From the NCBI GenBank assembly GCA_030248215.1, contig JASANG010004053.1, positions 95,569 to 159,568 of the forward strand: DNA of 64,000 nt, written 5' to 3'. Position numbers and translations under genes: made by a program. This DNA is from Enoplolaimus lenunculus. Lineage: Eukaryota; Nematoda; Enoplea; Enoplida; Thoracostomopsidae. Position 1 is the first letter of the stretch, and each line of letters starts with the position of its first letter. Positions 22,178-35,191 of this stretch are shown in pieces. The notes beneath the pieces were generated by a model. The model was not told the DNA's origin and made no database searches. It saw only the letters and a program-made list of their open reading frames with translations.

Positions 22178-22402
22178 GAGTTGATTAATCAACTGTGACA
22201 GAACGAATTAGTCATTGCTTGTTATTTCTGAGTTATAATAGTAAACATTAACTCAATCTGCGTTGATTTAATTCTGATTGAGTTTATTAACTCAGAGTGA
22301 GTTCAATCGATTCCGCATTCTGGGTTCTGAACGAGCTGATTCAGACTCAGCAATTCAGATGATTCTATTAAATTAAAACCAATGCACTGGAATTTACAGA
22401 CG
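22178..22402 (+). mobile_element. CACTGTAAATTTC-ended MITE, decayed; part-copy adjoining to 22460
   Basis: Shows GTAAACATTAACTCAATC, TTAACTCAGAGTGAGTTC and CACTGGAATTTACAG. It is followed at once by a second right-end fragment (AACTCATTCTGGATTAAAAT, TCAATGGAATTTATTG). Confidence 0.65.
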
Positions 22403-22920
22403 TAATTCAGATTTATTTAACTCATTCTGGATTAAAATCAATTCAATGGAATTTATTGAGCTTGCTTATTTAACGTACCAATACGGTGAAATTAATCCTT
22501 TAATAACGCATATATTTTACCGTTAAAACATCATGTGTCATACTTACTTAAACATGGTGCATAATGTTTGTTCGGCAGTTGCATTGCCTTAACCATGCTC
22601 AACAACTTTTATTCAGGCACCAATTGTAATTAATTTGTATAAATTCGTTAATATTAAATTAACGCTACTTAGAAATTAATTAATGATTGCGAAAATATAT
22701 TTACGTTACACGGTTTGATTAAGAGTGAACTCTCGATATTTTCACGCAAACTGAATGCGACAGTGTTATGGTTTGAGGCGTTTTGAGATTCTCAGAAAAC
22801 TGCAATTTACCAACACCAAATATGAACCGAAAACGAAATATTAAATTAACTTAAAAACAATAATAATTCATAAAAGAAACTTACTTAAGTTGTCCATTGT
22901 TTTCCAGGATCTGTAGTGTT

Positions 22921-23102
22921 CCTCACACTTAAGATTAAGGTTTAGGCTTAGGATGAAGCAAGTCTTTCTCTGAACAGAAACCTAAGCATGTTGGCGACGG
23001 AAAAAATTTGCCAATGTTGGGTATAAGTAGTGTTTCAAGGTTTAAACCTAAGCCACGACACCGTATTAAGCATAAGACTAAAACCTAAACCTATTTTAGT
23101 GT
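22921..23102. repeat. Two opposed TTAGGC-like tracts
   Basis: TTAAGGTTTAGGCTTAGG (22935-22952) on one strand and TTTAAACCTAAGCC / AAAACCTAAACCTA (23041-23095) on the other, with about 90 bp between. Possibly one palindromic element or two copies head to head. Confidence 0.5.
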
Positions 23103-23201
23103 GGTCTTCATGTGGTAAAACGAGGCGCCCTTAAAAGTGTGATCGGTTGCTGTTTGAGTATGCACAACTTCTCGAATACAAACACGTGATAAGCATTTAT
23201 T

Positions 23202-23452
23202 TACTGTAAAATTCTTCAGTGAACTGATTTTTGTTCAGAATGAGTTGAACCAATTTAGTCTAAGTTAAAACTATCAGAACTCAGAATTATAAGTGGTTTC
23301 AACCCATTTTGGGTTTAACCAACTCGCCCGCAATCAACTCAACTGAGAGTCAGAATAAACTAAACGCAGTCAGTTAATGTTTACTGATATTAACTCAAAA
23401 ATAACTAACTCCCTAGCTGAACTGATTAATCAAGTCATTAAAATTTACAGTG
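23202..23452 (-). mobile_element. CACTGTAAATTTC-ended MITE, inverted copy
   Basis: Starts ACTGTAAAATTCTTCAGTGA, ends CATTAAAATTTACAGTG; CAGTTAATGTTTACTGATAT matches the reverse of the 19877 copy. Full length, moderately diverged. Confidence 0.82.
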
Positions 23453-24403
23453 CAAGTCATTTTTAAACATTTTTCAACGATACTGTTGGAACTAGGAGCC
23501 AAATATTTTCAAATCCGTACATCAGTTGGCGGTATGTTTTCAAATTTAACCAACTGCTCCGTCTCTGCGGATCTCAACGTTTAAACTAAAATAAGGTAAA
23601 AATCTGACGAAAAGACTACTAAATTTTGAAGCCAAATATTTCGTAGTTAGAGAGATGCAACTTGCCTTTTACCACCTAATACCAATTATGCCATACAAAC
23701 AAAATCCACTTCGCTCGTTCGACAACAAAGCCTACTTAGTAAATAATTCGCAGAAAAGAATCATTTCTCGTTTTCCAGTATTTCAACTTATTTGTTTAAA
23801 CCTTCTCTAAGAAAGCAGGAAAAATTCGGCTAGCGAAACGCTACTATAATGCCATTGTCTTGCGACAAATTACAAAAATGAAAAGAATAACAAACTCCAT
23901 CTCACCTCTTATTTCGCTTTTTAGCTTTAGAACTTGGTTTATACAAGACCGTCTTATACAAAAAAGATTGGTCACAACCGCGTTTAACTTCAATTGCAAT
24001 CCGATTGCGCAAAAAACGGCAAAGCAAAGCCAATTTGTGCTGAATAAATTTTGTTGTCTTCGTGGTTTCAAAGCTTTTAGCCGATTTTGACTTGCCGTTG
24101 TATCCCTAGTGACTACAAGTTATGAGTAGAGCCAATCTGAACAATGTAGAACACAAAAAATAATTGCCAATTTAAATTGCAATTATTGCTAAGAAAAGCT
24201 CGTCTCAATGCTTTTTAAGCAGTCCGGCTCATGAATTCACGAACATGTCGCGTAACTGGGAAGTTGTCGTGCAAAACATAATTGTAAGTATTTAGAGGTA
24301 TCTGATATTGCGATGAATAAATTTTGCTGCCAATCTAATTTCATAGCTAGCAATTACATTTCGATATTATCGTCATGGCGGCGGGTACAAAATGTCGATT
24401 TCT

Positions 24404-24567
24404 CAGGCTCATAGCCAGAGGGAGGCAGGGAATGCTCAGCCCCTCTGGAAAAATTCTGGAACCCCTAGAAAATTTTCAACCTTGCTTGTAATTCATCAAA
24501 AACCACTGTATGCCACTTATGGAAATTTGTTAGCCTTCCTAACAAAGTGAGCTGATGACGACCTTGC
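24404..24567 (+). mobile_element. CAGGCCCGTAGCCAG-type MITE
   Basis: CAGGCTCATAGCCAGAGGG, CTCAGCCCCTCTGG, CCCCTAGAAAATTTTCAACC, TTGCTTGTAATTCATCAAAA and GTGAGCTGATGACGACCTTG. Near full length. Confidence 0.8.
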
Positions 24568-24854
24568 GAGTTTTGAGATGTATAAGTCTTGTTGTGATCA
24601 GGACAGCGGTGAGGATATTGTGCCAGCCTATCGATTCTCACACCATGCACCGTGACCAAAGTTCCCTTCAACGTATAAATACGCAAAAGAATAATTATTG
24701 TATACCGACAAACACAAAAAAATTAAATTCATACATTGCCGCTATTTACCAGATGTGATATATTCATACAAAAAAGTTGTTGAAAACGCTAGATTTTAAT
24801 TTAAACGACACTAAGCGGGCTATGAGATTACGTTGAGCGCTAAGTAAAATACCA

Positions 24855-25185
24855 AGAGTACAACCGGAAGTCTGCCTCCAGCTCCGTCAGAAAATCGACC
24901 TCCGGTCCCAGCAGAATTTCTGCCGGCAACAATTTTGATAATTAAATATTTTTGTATTGCTTTACATGATATATTTGTATGGTGCGATTAATCTTAACCT
25001 TTGGTAAAATTTTGAGGAAAGAATTTGCTAGATTTCGTAAAAAAAATAACCGTATTTGTTAAAAGTATAGCGAGTTAAACACCGTTTTGACTACCTAATT
25101 TTGTCTCACTTTCGGGTTCGCCAAATTTTTTTCACCTCCGGCTTCGGTTTCGACTCCGCTATTTTTTACCACCGGTGCTCTTGCT
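24855..25185 (-). mobile_element. CCGGAAGTCTGCCTCCGG-type repeat, long copy
   Basis: AGAGTACAACCGGAAGTCTG, CCTCCAGCTCCGTCAG, GACCTCCGGTCCCAGCAG at the left, and CACCTCCGGCTTCGGTTTCG about 200 bp further right, with AT-rich DNA between. Confidence 0.6.
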
Positions 25186-25331
25186 GCTCTAATATGCACC
25201 CCTGTACAAAACAACTACGGAGAGCAGAAGAACTGCAAATGTTATTCCTGATTCTGCCTTTCATAAGCCTGGAAATTAAAGCATTTTAAAACACTTCAGG
25301 GATTTGCTCTTCTTAATTTAACCATTGCTGC

Positions 25332-25501
25332 GGTCCGTGTAAAGATCGGGGCGAAACGTTTTTCTGCACGAGTGCAATAGAGTAAGCTTAAGGTTTAGAC
25401 TAACTTTTTTGGTTACACTTAGCCTTTAGGCTAATGTATAAGCTCATTCTTACGCCTATGTTAAAAACTTAGAAATATGCTTATTGCTGCTTACTAGACC
25501 G
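25332..25501 (-). mobile_element. TTAGGC-bearing interspersed repeat, subfamily A (inverted)
   Basis: CGTGTAAAGATCGGGGCGAA, TGCAATAGAGTAAGCTTAAG, TAAGCTCATTCTTACGCCTA and GAAATATGCTTATTGCTGC: subfamily A read in reverse. Its telomere-like tract is short. Confidence 0.7.
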
Positions 25502-27313
25502 TTTTTGCCTTAAAAAATTGCTTGTTCGATACAATTGTGATATATAAGTGAAATACAAGTAATAGTTCCGGGCCTACGTTTACCAAACCAGGAAATTAAA
25601 CTTTTTTCAGCTGTAATTTGTCGCTTTTCATGCATCAAATAAATTTGTGCATTTATTATTTCTCCTGAGATATAAATTCGTGACAACTTTAGGAAACGCT
25701 TTGTACAATTATTCAATCTTAAAAATAATATTGATCTTAGGATTGCGGTACTTTGAGGGGTAAACATTTTTTCAACAGAGTAAACGTAAGTTTAGACTGT
25801 TTTTTGCTTAGAAAAAGGCTTAGATTTTACGCCTCCCAAATTAATCTGGGCCGATCTTATGCAAAAATGGGGGAACCGCCTGAAATCGGACTTTTACGCT
25901 TATGTCAGGGTTACCAACATCATAAGCATGGGTGTTACGCAAAGTAGGTGCAAACTACGACATAGATAAATAGTTTGAATGCTGTTATATTTGCTGAAAT
26001 AAAATCGTTCGGGTTCTGTGTCGCTATTTTGGTGAATTGATTATTGCCAGCTTCTGTTCCTTCTTGGCCTGCACGATCCAGACCATTACGCTAATCGCTT
26101 AACGGCGTAGATTCAATTAATTACAAACCTATATACTGTATTAATCTTTACCAATTGAACTGACGTCTAATTAATTACTTAGCTAGTAACTATTTTCTAA
26201 AAAAAGCAAAAATCCTACTTGATTTTATCTTAAACTTCTAGTGAGAATTGCTTGGCTTCTAAAACTATTTTATAAAATGCAAAATTTCAGTTTATAACCA
26301 ACCTAACTTCTAACCAGAATTACTTAGCTACAAGGTGTTTGGTAAAGGTTGTAAAGAGCAAAATATCCTAAAAACGGATGGTTACTGCTCTTTCTGAATT
26401 AATGAAACTCTGTTGCACCGTTTTAAAGTTTCCAAATTGTTAAAGAAAACTATTAACCGGATGTTTTAAAGTACACGCAACAAATCACACCGACACAGCT
26501 TCTGTTATCACTGGAGTGCGCAGCAAACGCTTACGAGAAAAATCATTATCGCATAGACTTTGTGACAACATGTACAATTTGGTATGTTTCGGCATCTTTT
26601 TAACTAGTAAAGTTGCTAGAAATCATCGCATTTGGGAGTTGTTTTTGGCCAAAACGCAGTAATGACTTGCTGCAAAATTGTGCAAGTTTACTGGGAATTT
26701 GGTATGCCCGGCTGTATTAACCAACTTACGTAGCATTGGGCCAAATTATATTCTGGACAAAAACGTTTTTGCATATTGTATATAGAAAAGGGCGTCCTCA
26801 CCGGAGGGCATTGGGTGGCCGTGTCCCGCAAAATTCGGCTGCTTCCCTCCAAATGGAGTCTGTCTAAAAGTAAAAAATCTTAAATTGCAATTGTAGGTCC
26901 CCAAAATTATTCGGTGACCATCGAAATATAATTTTCTGCGAATGCCTCTGTATATAGGGTTAAAGTTTGTAAATTTCGAAAAAATTTTAACTTCCTAATT
27001 TTGATACATATCCGGTTTGGCTACTTATGGAATTTTGAGAAAATAAACTGGCCGAAAGTCAGTGAATTGAGTGACCATAGTTCACGATTCAGTGAAAGAA
27101 ATGGTAAAATATGCAGCCAACAGAAACAAAATAATGTAAACTTAGGTAATGGTTTTCGAGAAAAAATCCACAAACTAAACAGGTTCAAACTTTTTCGGAT
27201 TAAATTTTTCAATAATTTTTATTTATATATTGTGGTAATTTTTGTCATATGTCGCGTAAAAACAGGCGTGAACCAAAAATTATAATCGGGTCGAATTTCA
27301 AACGGATTGGCCA

Positions 27314-27504
27314 ATGTATAGAACAGAGTCATAACAGTTGTATAAGCATGCTCCTAAACCTGAACCTAAGCCTAAGACTAAACCTAAGCATAAAGAATGA
27401 GTTTGTTCCTAAGCGTAAGCCTAAGCAAAAGAATTGTCTAAAGCTTGAAGCTTATTCTATTGCAGTTCCGCAGAAATAGGTTCCGACCCTGATTTTTGCA
27501 TGGG
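27314..27504 (+). mobile_element. TTAGGC-bearing interspersed repeat, subfamily A, best-preserved plus copy
   Basis: TGTATAGAACAGAGTCATAA and CAGTTGTATAAGCATGCTCC lead in; two CCTAAGCC tracts are separated by AAAGAATGAGTTTGTTCCTA; TAAAGCTTGAAGCTTATTCT and TTGCAGTTCCGCAGAAATAG close, with GATTTTTGCATGG at the end. About 190 bp; no open frame. This and 42630-42811 give the clearest view of the family. Confidence 0.8.
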
Positions 27505-27799
27505 CGAACGAGTTAAAATCGTATTTTTAAATTTGACAGACTTTAAACGGTTATACGTATTTGCATAATGCGCAGTTGTTGGATGAAAAACCGGAGAAAG
27601 GCACGAGCGTCCAAAGTAAATGCGGTTTTAGTTCCGTGAATTGCGGTCGATTTCAAACGATTTTGAAATCGTAAAAATCAATATCGTAGAATTTGACAGT
27701 ACTGTCTTTTATTCACTTTTTTGAATTGCACAGTTGCCGTCTCAAGCAAATAGGACCCATGAAGTAACTACGGTGGGAGGGATGTTAGACCCATAGGAA

Positions 27800-27922
27800 T
27801 TTTGCAATAGAGTGAGCTTAATCTTTAAACCAATTTTTTGCATAGGCTTAGGCTTTAGCTTAGGTAAGTTCATTCTTACGCTTACGCTCTAAGCTACTAT
27901 TAAGGCCTGTTCTATATACATT
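27800..27922 (-). mobile_element. TTAGGC-bearing interspersed repeat, subfamily A (inverted, truncated)
   Basis: TTGCAATAGAGTGAGCTTAA, GCATAGGCTTAGGCTTTAGC, TTCATTCTTACGCTTACGC, then AAGGCCTGTTCTATATACAT. Confidence 0.7.
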
Positions 27923-29431
27923 GGGCGGGATTTTGTAGCAATTTTTAGTTGGTTACTCAGGAAACCCTCGTCAAAATTGTATAGAACATAAGCCCTCTTC
28001 CAAATTTCTTGCAGCGAATGTACCAGATTCAATAAAGTTCTACTGTTTGGTTTTCCAAAATAACGCTGCGCTCGACTTCAAACACTACAAAATGTGAATA
28101 TTTTGACAGTTTTACACAAACACTTCCTCTTTGTTTATATACCGTTTTCAGTTGCTGGGTTACATGATAAAAATGTTAAAACGGGCCCAGGACTAAGATA
28201 CTGTACCTTAAGTTTGATCTAAAAATCGCTCAAACTCAAAGACGTTGCAAATCGTAAATTAAAATCAGACAGTTTTTGTCTTCAATATTCAATTTCTTAT
28301 CACTGTTGCGTCGCCGAAAAAGTGGTCAGTTGTGACAAGCGGAAAGCTACTGCATCATTTACTTCGTTGCCAGTCATGGCCCTAATTCTTGTGAAATCAT
28401 TAAGGGGGAACAATTTTGTGTACACCATAGGAAATTAACTCTGGAAAAATTACATTTCATTCATACAACCTGGTGTTTCTGAGGCTGAAATAGTTAATTT
28501 AAAAATAAGTAACACGTCCGATCTTATTTTGGGTCCCTTTTAATAAATACGGCACAGCTATCGGCGTACAATTGTTTAAAGTTTTTGACTTCTTATTTAG
28601 CTAAAGCATCACTGTATTGCAATTATAAATGAGCGCAGTTACCTTCAAATGACAGGATCTTAACTTTTAAAACAAACAAAACTCCTCCAAAAAATGCCAG
28701 TTATCTTACGTTTAAATCAGACATTATCAAATAAGAGATTCCAACAAATATTAAGCTTCTTGTTGACGTGTGTGGCTTTCAGTGTTATGTAAACTTTGGC
28801 GAATCTGTACCACTAAAAGATTAATGGTCTTTTGTCAGTTTTTTGCCAAAAAACTTAAAATCGATTTTGGTAATGTTGAGGAAGTTAAACAACCCACTGA
28901 CGTATCCAGGTGGGGGTCACTCAGGACACGGCACCCGAATATTCATCAAACAACCAAAAATACTATATTAAAATTTCCTAGAAAAATTGCGTTTGGCTCA
29001 TTGTTAACGAGCTTTGTTCGTTATAATATGTCACGCAACCCGCCATGTCAAAAATTTGATTTAGCAACAAACAAGGTGTAGCCGGGTAATCCGTTTAATT
29101 TTCGCAAAAAATCGATATCCGTTTCCGTTATAGAAATATCACACATTTCTTTTTCTCTTTATGCTCAAAATTAATTCCAATTAAACTGCGTGATTTTTCT
29201 TCTTTGCTGATATGCTGCAATTGTTCGATATAAAATAAAAATGGCGAAATTCAGCAAAAATTTAAAAAATCTTAATGCTTCCGCTGTTTGTTCTTTAAAA
29301 TTTTTAAATCTTGTCGAATATTTACATGCTTGAAACAGCTATATATAATTTTATAACAGTTTTTCGTTTTACTTCCGTCATTTTGACCATTGTCCGTCTC
29401 GGATATTTTTACTATCCGTTTACACCCTGGC

Positions 29432-29643
29432 TACACTGCCAAAAATGGTGAGTCAAATTGACTCTCTCCGACATAGGTTCTACGAAACTACATAAAAAGA
29501 GTCAAATTCGATCCCGCAGTGTCAAATTCGACCCACTGAGTCGCACGTTTGACTCTGACGGAGTTGAATTTGACACAATTTGCGTAGCCCCGTAGAGCCT
29601 ATTTCGGATAGAGCCAATTTGACTCACAATTTTTTGCAGTGTA
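29432..29643. mobile_element. TACACTGCAAAAAATGGTGAGTC-type MITE, about 212 bp, palindromic
   Basis: Starts TACACTGCCAAAAATGGTGA, ends CACAATTTTTTGCAGTGTA. The interior repeats GAGTCAAATTGACTC-like words, so the whole unit is close to self-complementary. Confidence 0.85.
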
Positions 29644-30076
29644 CAAAGATTTTACGGCAAGCGTACGAATAGCAAACAAGAGAATTTCCAGCACTGCTTC
29701 GTTTTCGTTTTTTCAATTTTGAAGGATACTATACGAATCAACTTGTAAACAGAAAATATCAGAAAACGTTGTTTAATATCCGCCTAAAAGAGTTTGACTC
29801 AAAATCATTGGTATATTGCGGATATTGGCAAGATTATTAATTCTCATATACCTTTCATGAATTGCAAGCAATGATTTATAAGCTTATTTCTGCCTAAAAA
29901 CCACCCATTCCTCGTCGCAAATCTCTTGATCTGCCCCTTGGAAAAATATATATAAAAAATTTAATTTTAGTAAATTATTAAATATGTTTTGAAATTTAAA
30001 AATAATCGTTAAACATGATTATCATTCAGCATCCGACCCATGTTAATTATATAAGCCTGCCCGTGTGAGATTGGTG

Positions 30077-30115
30077 AGACTTAAGCTTAGGTTTAGGCTT
30101 AGGCTTAGGCTTCTA
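30077..30115 (-). repeat. Short TTAGGC tract
   Basis: GAGACTTAAGC then TTAGGTTTAGGCTTAGGC and TTAGGCTTC: about four near-perfect hexamers with little flank. Confidence 0.75.
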
Positions 30116-30911
30116 GTCACTGCATTCACAGCTTAAAAGCATGTACGCTACTAACTTTTCTGGTTTAAATGGTTGTGAAATGTACTAATAGTCAGCTTTA
30201 ACGACTTATTTGATATCAATTGGTATTTTTCTAAAAGGTACGTAACAAATCGAAAGCTGCAATTATCGATAAAATAATGAATAGATTGGCAATTTTGGTG
30301 TTGGAATGTGTCTATAAGCCTAGAACTTAAAGTTATAGAGTAATTGTAGCGAAAAGTTTGCATAGGTATTCGCTTCGAAATTTATGCTGCTTTGAGCGCT
30401 AATTTGATTTTTGAGACTTGTTTTGAACACTAAAAGTGTGGCATTAAAATGGATAAATACCCTGTGAGCAGGTTTAATTATGTAACCATCGATACAAACT
30501 TTCTAAATTCAGATAAGTGTATAATGTGCAATTATCTTATTCCCGCAGTATAAGTATTCAAAAATAGAATATTTATATATACATATATAGTTTTATATGT
30601 ATATAGCTGTTCGAGTCTTCCAAAACAAAAAATTTGTAACGGAAGTAAACCCCAGGGCAATACAGTGCTACTTCTTCCATGCTCCTTATATCGGCTAAGC
30701 ATGGAGATAACCAAGGCTTCAGTTCCGGGGGTCGAATTTATGTCTTTTCCTGTTTCTTCAGAAATTTCGGAAAGAGATTCTGTCTTTTCTCATGCGTACG
30801 CCCCTCGAGCCAAGCGCTTATGTGGACAAAGCATTAATCGTACAAGATTATCCTTTATTGAACTTTAAGAAAATTTGTGTCGCCAAAAAGTTCGCTGGGG
30901 TTTAATTTTTA

Positions 30912-31012
30912 ACACACATATATATATAGTTATATATGTATATATATAATATATTTATATATATATCTATATATGTATATATATGTATACATATATATGT
31001 ATGTATGTATAC
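30912..31012. repeat. (TA)n / (TATG)n microsatellite
   Basis: About 100 bp of interrupted TATATATG and ATATATAT, ending ATGTATGTATGTATAC. Confidence 0.9.
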
Positions 31013-31176
31013 TAATTTGCAAAAAACATTGTTTTGAGTTCACAAAATGTTTGAAATAAATTTCTTAGTTTAGTTGGAGATAACGTCATGACAAGACTTT
31101 TAAAAGTTGCGAATTGTTCAAAAGTTACCGATTGTTTTTTGTTAGATTCAGGCTCTTGTACACTTCCCTTCATGTA

Positions 31177-31245
31177 AGGTTAAGGCTTACACTTAGGTGA
31201 ATAGGTTGTTTAGGCTTTTTAGACAAAGTTTAGGCTTAGCTTTAG
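31177..31245 (-). repeat. Decayed TTAGGC tract
   Basis: GGTTAAGGCTTACACTTAGG, TTTAGGCTTTTTAG and AGTTTAGGCTTAGC words. Confidence 0.5.
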
Positions 31246-32228
31246 AAATTTGTAAGTTTTATTTTGTAAACCAGTGCAGCAGGCAAGCAAACTAAATCTG
31301 ATTGGAGGATGTAAACCTCAACGATGTTTTGTTGTATTAATAAAAGTTTTTTAATATGGAATTCTAGAAATTTTCTTAAACATTCGGGTAGCAATTGAAA
31401 CAAATACGTATTCACAACGTGTATGAATGCCCTCGTTAACGAAACTACCACACGGAGGTTTCGAGAATTTTGGCTCTTGCCAACTTTATCCCGAGTGCGC
31501 ACCAGTACGATGAATCAAAGCAGACGGAGGAAGTATTTGCCAGAAAGTCGGACGAAGCAGTGCATTTTAATGTTATAATTTTAACCAACAACTTCTTTAC
31601 AAACACTATGCAAAGTTGCTTCAAGTAAAGGTAACATTTCGAAAATTATGCACCGTAGCCTTATTTTAAAATTGAATTATTGGCTGGAACCAGAGTAAAA
31701 TGATTTAAATAATTTTGTTTTGATTTGGCGACAATCACCCGGTGTCGCTATGTTTACACTGCCCAAATACCAGGGCCACAATTACTGCCCGGCTGGAGGT
31801 CATCTCCGCCCAAACACTTTCTCAAGCTGGCTCTCACTAGACAAAAAAATTATCGAGAGCAGTACAAGAATTTTATGTTAAGAAAATTTATGCCTTCTCC
31901 CTGTAAAACATAATGTCTTAAGCTAACAATTTCTGGTTACGGGACCGCCCCATGACAACAAACGTGTAGCTAGGTATTCTGTTGGGCTTGAAAAACTGGT
32001 CAAACTTTTTTACACCAATGTTAACCTTAACAATACTAAAATTCGTCTGGGTCCGGCGGATATAATTTAATAAATAAGGCGGTGAGTTCTAAATTAACCA
32101 AAATGCATTAGTCTTGAGACAGTTTTATATTGACCAAGTTTTTTGTTTTTGCCAAATTTCCCACATTCATAAAATAAAAAGAACCAATCCAAATTGAGGC
32201 TGCTATTAATTATCCAATGAGTAGCCAA

Positions 32229-32281
32229 ATATATATTATAAATATTATATTATATATAATATAATACAATATATAATGTGT
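32229..32281. repeat. (TA)n-rich tract
   Basis: ATATATATTATAAATATTAT and TATAATATAATAC words over about 50 bp. Confidence 0.8.
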
Positions 32282-32662
32282 GTTAGGAAATTTTTTCCTG
32301 CATTTTTAAAATTTTTTAGCTGCTGTAACTACTACCAATTATTGGATGGGGAGTTGATCTTAATATTAGACAAGTTATCTCTGAGAATTTAGCTCATATT
32401 TCCGTGCGAATCTAAAGGTGGCCACGGAAAGTTGGAAATTTACTTAATTTTTTCTTACTCATGTGTCTAGACTTGGCTTAAATCTGTGTCTTTTTTTAGT
32501 ATTATTTGCTCACCAGACCGATTAGATAATAAATTCTCACGAAACCTGAACGATCAATATATATTCTTAGTTTTTAAGAGGTTGAAGGTTGTTCTCAGAA
32601 AGTATTTTCACCTCAGACGTCCCGGAAGCATTTGAGTTGAAATGGAGTTTATTATTTTCTTT

Positions 32663-32830
32663 GTATTCTCACATGAATATTTTCTATTTTAACTGGAATC
32701 TCACTTCCAAGCTATGATTCGAACCCCGATGCTTCGGGGGAGAATCGGCCCATGTTTGTTCTTATAAAAACGTTACGAAATGAACGCCGGAGGTTCGAAT
32801 TTGGAGGCGTTTACCATTTATAAACAGTCA
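32663..32830 (+). mobile_element. Partial TTAA-type MITE
   Basis: CTCACATGAATATTTTCTAT and the following ATGATTCGAACCCCGA match the left half of the 1147 copy, and TTGGAGGCGTTTACCAT matches its GGAGGCGTATACCAT. The middle is interrupted by unrelated sequence and the right half is missing. Confidence 0.6.
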
Positions 32831-33148
32831 ACAGAAATTCATTAATGGCATATTACATTTGTTTACTTATATCAAAATAATAATAAGGTTTTACTGTCTA
32901 TTGTTCTCTCTTCATCATTGAGGTCACAAAACGCATACTTAAACAATCCGATGTGAATAACCCACCCCCAACCTTGGCAGTTGAATTTGAACCAAACTGT
33001 AGTAAACATATTGCATTTTTAACTTTAATCAAACATGAAGCAGCGTTTTTTACGTTCAATTTCCTAAACTAATTTAGATAAGAACGTGGCTCAAAGACCC
33101 ATTCTATCTTTGTCTGCAGAAGCCTAAAACGGTTTTGCTGTCTGATTT

Positions 33149-33234
33149 ATACATAAATATATAAAAATATATCAATATATATACCCATACATACATATAT
33201 TAATATATACATATATTAATATATACATATATAA
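33149..33234. repeat. (TA)n / (TACA)n tract
   Basis: ATATATACCCATACATACAT, then a repeated block TATTAATATATACATA (twice). Confidence 0.85.
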
Positions 33235-34963
33235 CTAAAGATTGCAATAAGCCTATATGGGTCATTCCTTAATTATAATCAGAAGACGTTTATACTAGAA
33301 ATAACTATTGTGTAAAATTAGTAAGGCTACTCATGCATGATTAAAAGACCGTTCCTGCCAAATGCTCAGACAATAAATAACTTTGCCTGCCCATAGTTTT
33401 GAGGTGGTGGGTTTACAAGTATACCCAGAGTCCGGATTCCAATGCCAGTTGATGGCACAAAACATTAGTTCAAAAAGTGGGTTGAAAGGTTTATCTTTTG
33501 AAATCTGGTTTAAAATTAAATATGACTCATTTTCGCTTAAGTTGTAGAAGCGTGACTTGAAGTCAATTGTTCAATGTAAAAATCAATCGCGAGATAAACG
33601 CAAATGCGAACGAGCAGCCACTGTGACGAGAGGCAAATTATCTTACAAAATATTTGAGAAGTTGATCTACTTGCAGACCATCAATCACTATGTTGAAAAA
33701 ATACAGTTTAGTGAAGTGAAGATTTGTCGTTATTTGTAAAACGGCGCTGAAACAATTCTACGGAGACCGAAATTTTTCCTCCAAACAGTCCGAGCGCAGT
33801 ATTTACCCGATGTGCCTTTTGACACGACTGTTTATGTGATCTGGTATACAAAATAGGATCCCTACGTTAACACGCGATAGTTATTTTTTCGGCAAATAAT
33901 TTTCAAATCTCGAAGCGTGTGCCAATTAGTCGAGTAACCGATTGATCACGAAATATTCAAATTAGCAAATAAATTCATCAGGAGTCGAAACCATTTGCAA
34001 CTAGGGCTAAATTTAAGATTTGTAGTCATTCCGTTTCGTCAACGCGAGAACTGTCTCTAATAGCAAGAAAGTCTATAATTTTTATCAAAATCATGCAACT
34101 CAGTTACTGACCAGGTTCAAGGTTGGAAACAACATACCCCCTCCGCGAATCGTGGTGTTTCGTTTATATTCCGCAATGACGTCGTATTTAAGGGAATATC
34201 GGGATCGGTTTCCACATTAGACCCATGAAAAAATATAGATTTCAAGTATAATTGAAGATGAAAATAGCTATTGATTTTTTGCTCGTTTCGCTTGTAAGGT
34301 TTTACCTGCAATTCTGCCTGTTTTGACTCTTAATTGCCAAAAAAATGTGCCATGGATCGGACTTTTCGTTCGCTTTTAAGGAACGTAGCATAGCTTTCGC
34401 AATAAAAATGCGAAGTCCAATAAGTTGAATTACCATCTTCCGATAAATATATTGAAATCTGAAACTGCTAGCGATAAATATAATATCCCAAAATCCCGAA
34501 ATCTCACCACAAAAAACTACCCGTTCATGCCTGGGACGGAGGGATTTTTGGGATGACAGAATAGTACGCGTTGGCCCTATCCTAAATATAACCATGTTTC
34601 AAAACAAGTATTTCGGATTGAGCTAAGCTAAATTGTCAAAACTTTTTCCCAAGACATAACTTCTAAATTGTTCTAAATCACAATATATGTATATTAAGTT
34701 AGATTCATAGCATCAAAAAATAGACTTAGGGAATCCAAAATTCTATTGCGCTCTGCAGAGCCTTTGCATTTTAAATCGTTCCGACATATAAAGCATACAC
34801 TATATATGTGCAATTTAGAGGTCATTACGCCAAATCATAATACGCAATGCACAGCGTTTAACAATTAGGGACGTTTTTGTACTTCCGTAATTTAGTGACG
34901 ATGGTGAATTACTTTCATACAACACTATAAGAGTCCGTGCTTCAAAGCTTACCTTGAAACTAA

Positions 34964-35191
34964 AGCCCTTATTCTCAATTGTGTGTAGCACCTACCACCA
35001 GTTTGTGATAGATCACGTCTTGTAACTTTCGAACCAGTGAATACTGATGCTCAAAATACAGCACATTTGTTGCATATGAGACTTGCTTTAATCCAACATC
35101 AATTTTGAGTTTTATAAATGCAGTAGTTAGTAAGCTTGAAAACCTATTACTAACTGATGACAGTTGCTATACACATTTGAGAATATGGGTC
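34964..35191. mobile_element. GCACCTATCATCAGTT-type MITE, copy 2
   Basis: AGCCCTTATTCTCAATTGTG and TAGCACCTACCACCAGTTTG at the left; AACCTATTACTAACTGATGA and TATACACATTTGAGAATAT at the right. Shares TTTCGAACCAGTGAA with copy 1. Half-copies are at 5518-5572 and near 37765-37835. Confidence 0.75.
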
